Shown: piece after piece, positions 20,370 to 29,383 of the stretch
Layout of the letters: each line of letters begins with the position of its first letter
How positions within the stretch are numbered: the stretch's first letter is position 1
Assembly (NCBI GenBank): GCA_037893245.1
Contig: JBAIAA010000117.1
Span: 2,604,001-2,668,000 of the forward strand
Direction: 5' to 3'
Source of the DNA: Crossaster papposus
Taxonomy: Eukaryota; Echinodermata; Asteroidea; Velatida; Solasteridae
Length of the DNA: 64,000 nucleotides
Notes under the pieces: model-generated
What the model was told of the DNA's origin: nothing
The model's database searches: none
What the model saw: the letters and a program-made list of their open reading frames with translations, nothing else
Program-made: the position numbers and the translations under genes

Positions 20370-21106
20370 CAGGGGGGTGGAGGTGGGGGGGGGGGGGGGG
20401 GGGGGGGCCTTCAAGGCTGCGATTGCGAAACGCTGTGGTACCGTCCATTCTCAAAATAGGGGGGAACAATTTTTTCACGCGAACAATTTAGAGTTTTTGG
20501 CATCCAATCTTAACATCTTGTCTTTTGTAGTTGAAAAAAGGTTGTTATTTACCTTAATTTTTATCATCCAATGACAAAAATTGTACTAAAAAATAAAAAA
20601 AGCAGTCAAAAAAAATGTACGTTGACGTACCGTTGCTGTACGTGAAGATTGTGCACAAATACTCAAACGACGTTAACAAATACCTCCCCTAAAAAGGGCA
20701 ATAATAATCGATAAATTGTGAAAAATCCTGCATCGAACCCACTAATTTTTTTCCATGGATACGTTAAAAAAGGATGTAGCAGTGATAGACTGAATTTGTA
20801 AAAAAATCGGTCTGTGAACCCCATGCGTTTTATTGTGTTGTTTTCAAACGAAAATGGCAGAAAATGACATCTCCCCAAACAAATTCCGTGTAGATCGTGC
20901 CTGCATGTACCTGGCTTTGCGGACGTTGTATAAATCACTGGATTCGGGGAGCAATGCACGGAGCAAATCTGTACGTGTTTCAATGGTGCGCTTTGAGGTA
21001 GCGATCTATACGTATTTACTGTGTGAGATGTGCGGCTCATGAGCGTGAAAGAATGAATGAGATACATTTCAACGTTGGTGGCGCACTTTGTTGGACCCCC
21101 CCCCTG
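20370..21106. mobile_element. hAT-like non-autonomous element, CAGGGG ends (copy 1, 737 bp)
   Basis: Ends are CAGGGGGG and CCCCCCCTG. The flanks CCTACACT and CCTACACC form an 8-bp target duplication with one mismatch, the hAT hallmark. The body matches 30065-30847 in the opposite orientation, for example the phrases GATTGCGAAACGCTGTGGTA and CAACGTTGGTGGCGCAC. No transposase ORF is present. Confidence 0.8.
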
Positions 21107-22700
21107 CCTACACCCAAACAGCTCAAGTTTTAGGGGTCTTTTTTGTGACCCACGAAAATCATTATACACAAGAGTAACACAAAATCAACCAGTTTCTAAA
21201 GGATGATTGAATTGTGTGGATGTTTATATTCTACTTTCCGATTAACATCATTTTGTTCGAAACGCATTTTGTAGCCCAATTGGGCACTTCTGGCACTATG
21301 AAAGTGTTCCTTTAAATGACAGCTTGTAAACATAAACAATACTCCCAAATCACTGCATGGTCTACCTCCACAATTCATCCTATGATACAATGTACTATAC
21401 ATGTAAGTACCAGGAAAATTAACAACTCAATCATCCACTGAGATTGCTAAAGAAAACCGGTCAAATCCTGCCTAATTATTTTTAACAGGTGAAAACAATA
21501 CCTGTTCTGCCAACTCAATTTTTTTTTTAAGTACCCAAGGGATCACACAAGGATTAATCAAATACATGTAGTTTCTGTCAACACTGACAGGTAAATGTGT
21601 ATTAAGTTGCTGTGGCCTGAAATTTGTCCATGCATGACCCCGCTGTTATGGTACGGTACGAACATTTTTTTAGTGATAAATGTCGAGTTTGTTTTTAACT
21701 TTTTACAAAAAGTTAGACAGGATTCGACCAGTTTTCTCAAGTACACACAGTGGGCGAGTTTTATGAGTAATTGCCTAATGTTCATACTGTATGTGTACAA
21801 CAAGCAGAGCTCTGGAGTGCTGAAAAACATGCCAAAAAGGCAATCTTTACAGTTTTTAGCTGATCAATTTCTCTAAATGATTTATAAGGCAAAAGAAGAG
21901 GTCTTCAGTATTTCACCAGCCAAATTTGAAGTCTGAAATCATTTTTAAAGGAGTTATTTTTTTCTACATCTTGCAACTACAGTAAGAGTAAGGAATGCTT
22001 CAATATTTGGTGCGCGTCCAGGGAAGGTGTATTGATATGCTCATAGAGTCATACCATTAGACAAACAATTGTGACCCCCAAACACAATTCTATACAAATT
22101 ACACATGTGCCTCTCAAGTGAGCACCGAAAGTCCTGTGCATCATCATTATGGGTCAGTGCCTCTGAGTGTAATCACCCATAATGTGACCTGCAATGTAAA
22201 CACATCTCTAGATTGGTCTCAATCTACAGGGCCTTGTCACGCCATACATGTAGTTCTGGGGCATAGATGTGGCTTTATTCTCAGGTGCAAAATGTTAAAG
22301 AAAACTCCCCTTTAAAATTAATAAACCTTTTCAACATTCTCAATGCATTCATAGGAATAGATGACAAGCATTGCAGGGGTATGCAAAGTTTTGCGAACGG
22401 TCAGTCTAGAAGCATTTTTTTCTTTCTAGTCTCTAAAAGATTAGGTTATTAATTGGTTCACGTATGCAAAAGATTTAAGTAATATAATTTGTAAATTAAA
22501 TTATTGTTTTTCAACTTATACAAATAAGAAATACAAATAAGAAATAATTAACAAGACATAATAATAAAGTAAATATTTAAATTATTTCATGGTACTTTTC
22601 ACCAGGAACAAGTTGTGATTGGTTAGGTTTGTTGGGGGCAAACCTTCAATCTATGATTGTGATTGGTCAATATTAGAAGCATCATAATATAATCAGTTCG
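21107..22700. other. Intronic sequence, no gene seen
   Basis: Includes one arm (about 21895-21945) of a pair of diverged inverted repeats whose partner is near 23540-23590. Otherwise AT-rich and non-coding. Confidence 0.4.
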
Positions 22701-22719
22701 CATTGGATGACAACAAAAT

Positions 22720-23265
22720 ACAAAATTCCCGCGATTCAAAATGGGTGATGGAAAAACACGACATGAGTAAGGCTGAAAGTATGTCAGTATGTCACCAGCG
22801 AGCGAGGTCGGAAATATATCGTGGGTGTGCCTGAACCCTACCCACTAGAACTGTGGGGGTCCCGACGCCCGCAGGGCGGAGCTCCATAAATAGAGAAGGT
22901 TTTTACGTTAACCGCCGTTAAACAATAGAAATCATACACAAATAACAGGCAATTAGTGAATTACTCCCATATACTGCTGCACGATCTACCTATTTTGTGT
23001 ATTTCATAAGTACTTTATCAACTCGCCTCAATAAATAATTTCTGTAAAAAAGGTGAAAACTATCCACGTGCTGCAAACGCGACTGTTACAAGATGGTGGA
23101 CCATTCTTTCACGGTAAACCTAAACCCTCTATCTATGGGAGCCCCATAGTTCTGGGGGTACCTGAACCCGCCTCGGATCAAGTTTTGTAAACAAGAATCT
23201 AGCACCTGCAGGGGTTGGTCAATCTCAAAATAATCCTGGTGCAAACTGTTTTTTCAATAAATGTA
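22720..23265. mobile_element. Decayed TTAA/CCAGTTCGCGCCGG-family copy with a nested insertion
   Basis: The left part (CAAAATGGGTGATG, AGCGAGGTCGGAAATAT, GTGGGTGTGCCTGAACC) and right part (CCTCGGATCAAGTTTTG, ATAATCCTGGTGCAAACTG) align with the reference copy at 42104-42345. The nested element at 22839-23160 splits them. Confidence 0.6.
22839..23160. mobile_element. 322-bp nested small transposon with 9-bp target duplication
   Basis: Flanked on both sides by CCTGAACCC (22830-22838 and 23161-23169). Its ends are imperfect inverted repeats, TACCCACTAGAACTGTGGGG on the left and TACCCCCAGAACTATGGGG on the right complement. A 9-bp duplication suggests a Mutator-like system, although an 8-bp hAT reading is possible. 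No ORF. Confidence 0.7.
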
Positions 23266-23809
23266 ACAGGTCTCTAAAAAAAAATTCTCTTAACATTTTA
23301 ATTCTAATAAAAGTAATACTTCTTTAGGCTTTAAATTGGGAGGTTTTAAATAATGAATTTTAAATTACCAGTGCAACATTGTATTTAATTAAAAGATTAT
23401 CAGTCGATTCTTGGAATACAATGAGGAATCATCCAATCAAAACTATCTGTGGGACTGGTACTTACTACTTCAATAGGTTTGTGCACACATCTTCAGACTT
23501 TTTTGTCTTCCAATGACAATGTCAATAAGGTTTTCTTGATTTGAGACTTCAAACTTGGCTGGTGAAATATCGAGAATTGCTTCTTCACTAGTACTAGTAC
23601 TAGTAGCCACATTAAACATTTGGAGACTTTTAGTTTTACTTATTAAATTGATAATTGTTAAAAAGTGAGTAAATTTGGCCTTAGTTAAATTGTTTGCATG
23701 ATTTTCACAGCACTACAGTACAGGGCCCCGTGTCACTCAGTTTTAATCTGCGCCTAGCTGAATGAAAAGGTTACCTTGTTATTTGTTGACTTGTTTTCTT
23801 GTCATGCAG

Positions 23810-23846
23810 CTGCAGCTTCAACACCGACCACGCTGAGGATGAATAA
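23810..23846 (+). CDS. Gene 1 candidate terminal exon
   Basis: After a good polypyrimidine tract and CATGCAG, the first base completes the split codon of exon J. The reading then gives CSFNTDHAEDE and a TAA at 23844-23846. An acidic tail right after the Myb-like domain is plausible, and the phase fits. No other acceptor between 20281 and 23810 gave a convincing continuation. The downstream UTR would be cut by the DIRS element at 24076. Confidence 0.4.
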
Positions 23847-24075
23847 ACGGCAGCCTCCAAAGTTCAATCCGTGGTCAGGATATGGAGAAACATGTGCCCA
23901 CACGACCGGGATACAGATCGAGAATCACCGCCACCCATCCTGGATATACCACACATGTTCACCAGCACAATCTCCAACATAAGTCTTTCCTACATCATGG
24001 TGGTCAGTCCATGGTTTATCCATATAAAGTGACTGGGGCGTCACAACAGTTCACGATTCAAACATCATTGTCAGA

Positions 24076-24239
24076 AGTGGAATTTCTTTTCGTTTTCGCA
24101 CGACAGGTGCGAGTGTATTGTACGCACTTACTACAATACACAATAGATCGTTATGTAACGATCATTATATATAAAGCCGCATTCTCGGTTTTCAATTCAC
24201 TCTCGGTCAAGCAGTCATCCTTGCCGGTCACACCACTTT
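24076..24239 (+). promoter_or_regulatory. DIRS repeat A1 with inverted repeats and TATA box
   Basis: A1 contains a perfect 10-bp inverted repeat with a 9-nt loop (GTGTATTGTA at 24113-24122, TACAATACAC at 24132-24141) and a second (GATCGTTA-TG-TAACGATC, 24146-24163). TATATATAAAG follows at 24166-24176. The TATA box probably drives the genomic RNA, starting near the TCGGTTTTCAATTCA stretch. The inverted repeats could bind the element's recombinase or host factors. These roles are inferred from position. Confidence 0.6.
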
Positions 24240-24278
24240 GCTCTATTTTTGCCCGTATAATCACATACCACTCGTAAC

Positions 24279-24980
24279 ATGTCTCAAGAAGACGACCCTA
24301 TGCTATCGCATCGAAGCGAAGGAAACCAAGAAATCCTGCAAGCCATTCGGGCACTTACCAACTCCTTGGACTCCCGGGTAGAGTCCGCTTATAAGAGACA
24401 AAAACTAGCGTCAGACACCCCCACCTTCAAGAGGGAGGGTAACCAGCAACAGTTCACTCATTGCGAAAAAATCCTTTCGTTCGTCGAGGCGGCTTTGCAA
24501 AACATCGAAGCTCTAGACATCGAAGAAGCCAGGAACAATCTGAACGAGTCCATCAAAGCCATAAAAGAGCGTCAGAAGCTGATCCGCATTGCAGATCGGT
24601 CAGATCTCGGCTGGGGCGTGGTAAAGGAATATGTCGCCGACGACCTGGCCTCTGATTCGTCCGACGAGAAGCGAATCAAGAAGGCAGAGAAAGCCGTCGC
24701 CGCCAAGAAGACCTCGTCAAAAAAGCGTCCCACCAGCACCAAGTCGCAGCCCAGTGCTAGCCCATCATTTCCGTCAAGGCCGCCCGCTTCTCTTGCTGCT
24801 GGTTATCCTTATCAGCGGCAACACAATTTTCGTCCCTACTACCGAAGTTCGGCACCTTACGACAACCGCATTTGCTTCCAGTGCGGCATACAAGGCCACA
24901 TGCGATCAGCATGCCCCGCCCTCCGAGCCCTACAGCGACAAGCACAGTCTGGACCAGCAGCACCAGCCGCTCGATATTAG
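24279..24980 (+). CDS. DIRS Gag-like protein with zinc knuckle
   Basis: An ATG-initiated ORF of 233 residues begins 40 bp after A1. It has a coiled, charged N-terminal half, a lysine-rich stretch (KKAEKAVAAKKTSSKKRP) and a C-terminal CCHC knuckle CFQCGIQGHMRSAC (C-x2-C-x4-H-x4-C) that should bind the element RNA. The length is modest but complete. It overlaps the start of the open frame used by RT. Confidence 0.85.
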   Translation: MSQEDDPMLSHRSEGNQEILQAIRALTNSLDSRVESAYKRQKLASDTPTFKREGNQQQFTHCEKILSFVEAALQNIEALDIEEARNNLNESIKAIKERQKLIRIADRSDLGWGVVKEYVADDLASDSSDEKRIKKAEKAVAAKKTSSKKRPTSTKSQPSASPSFPSRPPASLAAGYPYQRQHNFRPYYRSSAPYDNRICFQCGIQGHMRSACPALRALQRQAQSGPAAPAARY

Positions 24981-26988
24981 GGACTGGGAGCATTGCCAAG
25001 GCCATACTTCCCCTCCGGATGGAGTTCAAGGTAGATTATTTACCTGTATAGAATATTGGAAGAGTTGTTTAAAGGCGAGTGATTTTGTTGTGGACGTTAT
25101 TGAGTCCGGTTATAAGATTCCCTTTATTTTCACACCCCCGCCATTCTTTAGCAAGAACAATTGTTCTAGCCTAGAACACCCTCAGTTTGTCGAGTCCACC
25201 ATTGCCGAACTTCTCGGCAAACGTTGTATTTTTCAGGTTGACAATCCCCCGCATTGCTGTAATCCACTAACCGTCGCAATAGGCAATAAGAAACTAAGGC
25301 TCGTTCTCGACCTGCGTCATCCTAATAAGTACGTGTTAAAAACAAAGTTTAAATACGAAGATCTCAAACATATCTCCCAAGTCCTCGACCTCAATCAATA
25401 TTATTTCAGTTTCGACTTGGAATCGGGTTACCATCACGTCGACATATTTCATGCTCACCACAAATATCTCGGTTTTTCTTGGACATTTAGCCAACTAGAT
25501 ACCAGATACTACGTTTTTCGAGTTCTACCGTTCGGCTTATCTAGCGCCTGTTACTTGTTCACAAAGCTTACCAGACCCCTAGTGTATTCATGGCGTTCCC
25601 TCGGCATATCTTGCTTTATGTACATCGATGATGGTCTAATAATTTCCGCTGATCGTCATTCCGCATTGCATAATTCCATTGTAGTAAAAGAATCACTCAT
25701 TCGTAGTGGTTTTGTTCCTAGCAAAACCAAATGCATGTGGCAACCACAAACTGACATCAAATACTTAGGCCTCGTTATTGATTCGCGTTCTTTGACGTTT
25801 TCTGTTCCCCTGTCCAAAATTGCCAAGCTTCTTACATGCGCTGAAGACATCATAACTGATCACTACCACCCCAGCCCGATACAAGCTAGGTCCCTCGCCA
25901 GAGTTACCGGTCAATTAGTATCTATGTCTCTTGCTCTTGGCCCAGTCACTCGACTCATGACGCGCGCCATGTATCGCGCTATCGAGGCCAGAACGGCATG
26001 GAACGATCATATCGTTATTTCCGATTCGGTTATCGCCGAGCTAAAATTTTGGCAATCTAATTTTGAGAATTTGAACGGATTTTCCATCAAACATCAGCAC
26101 ACACCTAATCGCGCAGTTTACTCGGACGCGAGCAACACCGGATACGGCGGTCACGTAATCGATTCTCAAGAACTGATAATTAACGGTATTTGGTCCGAAG
26201 CAGAGAAATCGCGCAGTTCCACTTGGCGCGAGTTGGCAGCAGTTTTTAAAATGTTGCTAGAGTTGCGAGACGAATTCGCCCATCAGAAAGTCCGATGGTA
26301 CACCGACAATACCAACGTCCCACGCATTCTCGCGCACGGTAGCACCAAGTTGGACTTGCAAGCTTTGTCCTTGTCAATTTTTTCACTTTGCTTGAAACAC
26401 AATATCGTTATTTTGCCAGAATGGATACCCCGAAACAATAATACCATTGCCGATAGTATTAGCAGAGTGTTTGATTATGACGATTGGTCCATTGACCAAA
26501 AATCGTTCGATCTTATCGATAGCGTATGGGGTCCACATACCTGGGATCGTTTTGCATCCCCCAACAACTATAAAGTGCACAATTTCAATTCCAGATTTTG
26601 GTGTAGAGGTTCTTTAGGCGTTGATGCTTTTTGTCACATTTGGTCTGATGAGAACAATTATTTGTGTCCCCCAGTATCTCTTATAGTGCAAACTATGAGA
26701 CATTTGTCGCTTTGCAACGGTAAAGGTACTCTAATTATTCCAAGATGGCCGTCAGCTTATTTTTGGCCCACAATTTGTCCAGACGGCAAGCACTTCGCCC
26801 GTTCTGTTCACGATTGGCGATTATTGAACATTCGGTTCGAACCACCAGCATTGACCCCTGACTCGGTTTTCAATCACTCGCCAAATTTTTTGTCGTTAGC
26901 ATTGCGAATTGACCACACCGTAGCTCCCAGAAAGACAAGTAGAGGTTTTTGTTCCTCGAACCTTGGTTACTGTGACATCTGTGTTTAA
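24950..26988 (+). CDS. DIRS reverse transcriptase-RNase H polyprotein
   Basis: The frame is open from 24631, but the DIRS-type homology starts around 24950-25020, overlapping the end of gag in another frame. Visible parts in order are LRLVLDLRHPNKYV, DLESGYHHVDI (RT motif A), LPFGLSSACYLFTK (motif B) and MYIDDGLI (catalytic YIDD). RNase H follows with YSDASNTGYGGHV, STWRELAAV, WYTDNTNV and IPRNNNTIADSISR. The domain that follows RNase H in DIRS elements comes last (DRFASPNNYKVHNFNSRFW, VDAFCHIW, GTLIIPRWPSAYFWP). All catalytic acidic residues seen are kept. Translation probably depends on frameshifting or re-initiation, and the exact start is uncertain. Confidence 0.9.
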
Positions 26989-27237
26989 CAATCATTCACG
27001 CCAGCCAATTTGACGGTATCGGGCGTTCGGGCTCTTTGCCATGATTATCGGTCATTTGGTACCAATTACCTATCTAGCCACTTTGCGTGCTGGAGTATAG
27101 CCGATTTGCGGGCTTTCTGAGGCTCAAGCCAATGTTAAGTCCTTGGGATATTTAGAAGCATTCATGGTATTATTTTTATGGTATTTAATTACCAGGTTAC
27201 ACTTATTATTTTTCAACCCCCTTTCTTTGGCGAATCT

Positions 27238-27534
27238 CAAGGTAGACTCCGACCACACCAACTGTTCACCAAAGATTAGAACAATTGTGTTTTTTGTTAT
27301 TTCTTTGGTAGTTCTTTTGAGGAAGAAATAGAAAAGAAATGAATTTTCTGACGTAAGAATGAAGGAAGAAAGTGGAATTTCTTTTCGTTTTCGCACGACA
27401 GGTGCGAGTGTATTGTACGCACTTACTACAATACACAATAGATCGTTATGTAACGATCATTATATATAAAGCCGCATTCTCGGTTTTCAATTCACTCTCG
27501 GTCAAGCAGTCATCCTTGCCGGTCACACCACTTT
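27238..27534 (+). repeat. DIRS internal B1-A2 junction
   Basis: B1 (27238-27371) is directly joined to A2 (27371-27534), sharing one base. They are identical to B2 and A1 respectively. In split-direct-repeat elements this junction is the template that lets the linear transcript close into a circle. Confidence 0.9.
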
Positions 27535-27928
27535 CCCACCCAAGCCTCTAAATCTCGGCAATTCCCCACCCATTATAATATAACTCAAAAATTCCCCTAG
27601 GGGCCGATTTGGTCTGGGGGAGTGCACCTCCGCCGGACGTCCGGGATGCATCCACGTTTCCCCCACAGGGGGTTTTTCGTGGCCACTGTAGGCGTTCGGC
27701 ACCGAATCGGTCCACTAGTTACCATCCCATTACTTCCCCCCTTCTTTTTTACGGACACGTATTCATGTCCCGATAGACGTTTTGCATTACCTCGTTAACG
27801 CCAACTGTGCGTAATAACTAAATAAGTATATACAAATAATTAACACTTTTCTGCCTAATTTTTTGAAAGCCATCGTTTAACTGTCGGCAGATAGCCGAAA
27901 GGATTTTGTGTAGCAAACGACGCTTTTT

Positions 27929-28924
27929 GTGCGCTCTTGCGAATGGTACTGTTGGTTGTCTTTTATCTCGTTAACAGGAACTTGGCATAAATTGACTACT
28001 TCCCTCCGTGACCCATCATTGAGGACTCTGGCATACGTCAACCTCCCATCTCTGCTCATGTCGGCAAAAGCCCCCACTACTACCAAGAAGTACCTGGCTT
28101 CATGGAGACGCTGGGAAGAGTGGGCTTTATCTAAGTCTGGCGTGCCTACATTTCCGGTCAGCCCTCTTCATTTTTCACTGTACATCGCACACCTCGCAAC
28201 CACCGGACTTAAATCCGTCGCCGACTCTTCAGCGGCAGCTATTAAGTGGGTCCACTCCCTGGCTGACTTGCCATCTCCTACAGACAGCGCCATGGTAAAG
28301 ACCGCCCTTCAAGGCTTCAAGCGCCTGAACTCCACCCCCACTACCAGGAAGGAGCCCATCACACCAGATATCTTGGAAAGCATTTTGGCATCCCACGGAC
28401 ACGAGTCCGCCACATTGGCCGAACTGCGTACTTTGTTCATATGTTTTGTTTCCTATGCGGGTTTTCTCCGCTTTGACGACCTTAGCAAGATAACACCTAA
28501 AAGCTGCACATTCACTAACAATAGAATGACCATTTGTCTCCCCTCTTCAAAAACAGACCAGTTTCGTCAGGGCGACGAAGTCATAATAGCCAGGTCATTT
28601 AAACCCACCTGCCCCGTAGCCATTGCCGAGCGATATTTTGCCGCCCTAGGCGATCCAGTAGATTGCAAATTGCCAGCAATCCGCAGGCTTGTAAGAAAGC
28701 GAGCGGGGCTCAGCCCCACAATTCACTCATTGAGTTACACACGCACTCGGGAAATCGTACTAGAAGTCCTCAGGCCCCTTGTTCCTAACGTATCAAGTTA
28801 CGGGCTTCACAGCTTAAGATCAGGAGGCGCATCGGCAGCTTTTAACGCTCAAGTCCCACCTATACTTATATCCAAGCAAGGTAGATGGAAAACAGACAGC
28901 GCAAGGAATACTTATTTTAAATAG
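27929..28924 (+). CDS. DIRS tyrosine recombinase
   Basis: An open frame of 331 codons. The core domain has FLRFDDLSKI (first catalytic arginine), a DEVIIARS-type beta region, YGLHSLRSGGASAAF (H-x-x-R) and SKQGRWKTDSARNTYFK with the terminal tyrosine nucleophile, followed at once by a stop. It integrates the circular cDNA by site-specific recombination instead of using a DDE integrase. The frame's first codon in a eukaryotic reading is uncertain because no ATG context was proven. A methionine near 28059 (MSAKAPTTTKKY) is a good alternative. It lies between A2 and B2. Confidence 0.88.
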   Translation: MRSCEWYCWLSFISLTGTWHKLTTSLRDPSLRTLAYVNLPSLLMSAKAPTTTKKYLASWRRWEEWALSKSGVPTFPVSPLHFSLYIAHLATTGLKSVADSSAAAIKWVHSLADLPSPTDSAMVKTALQGFKRLNSTPTTRKEPITPDILESILASHGHESATLAELRTLFICFVSYAGFLRFDDLSKITPKSCTFTNNRMTICLPSSKTDQFRQGDEVIIARSFKPTCPVAIAERYFAALGDPVDCKLPAIRRLVRKRAGLSPTIHSLSYTRTREIVLEVLRPLVPNVSSYGLHSLRSGGASAAFNAQVPPILISKQGRWKTDSARNTYFK

Positions 28925-29123
28925 ATGCAGTCACATCATTACTTGCGTCCAAGTCTGTTGGCATTTAAGCATTACGAATTTGTTAAATTTCGAATTTCTG
29001 TATATTAACGATAAATAATAGAAACAAAACGTAACCAAATGATTTACGATATCGTTATGTATTTGAAGTTAATTACGTATTTTGAAGCGTATTACAGTGT
29101 AACACAGCGTAATAAAAGAACAG

Positions 29124-29257
29124 CAAGGTAGACTCCGACCACACCAACTGTTCACCAAAGATTAGAACAATTGTGTTTTTTGTTATTTCTTTGGTAGTTC
29201 TTTTGAGGAAGAAATAGAAAAGAAATGAATTTTCTGACGTAAGAATGAAGGAAGAAA
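29124..29257 (+). repeat. DIRS terminal repeat B2
   Basis: Identical to B1 at 27238-27371. It marks the right end of the element, after which unrelated host sequence (CTCGTTTTAATG) begins. Confidence 0.9.
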
Positions 29258-29383
29258 CTCGTTTTAATGTTCACTACGAATCCACAACGGTTTAGTACTG
29301 GCCACGTTGACTGCACACGTCGTACAACAGTGTACGAACTGCTTTACACCCACCACCTGTACCTGCTTGCCAAACGCATTGAC

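Larger units (their letters stand above)
24076..29257 (+). mobile_element. PAT-type DIRS retrotransposon with split direct repeats, apparently intact
   Basis: The element has four repeat blocks. A1 (24076-24239) and A2 (27371-27534) are identical over 164 bp. B1 (27238-27371) and B2 (29124-29257) are identical over 134 bp. B1 and A2 are directly joined, reproducing the circle junction that these elements need for replication and YR-mediated insertion. It carries gag, RT-RNase H and tyrosine recombinase ORFs, all open. No target duplication is evident, as expected for YR integration. The order A1-gag-RT/RH-B1A2-YR-B2 places YR outside the A1-B1 interval. Confidence 0.9.

Noticed and set aside
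24631-24949. N-terminal extension of the RT-RNase H frame
   Set aside because: It overlaps gag in another frame, lacks RT-type homology and is basic low complexity. The real start is likely nearer 24950.
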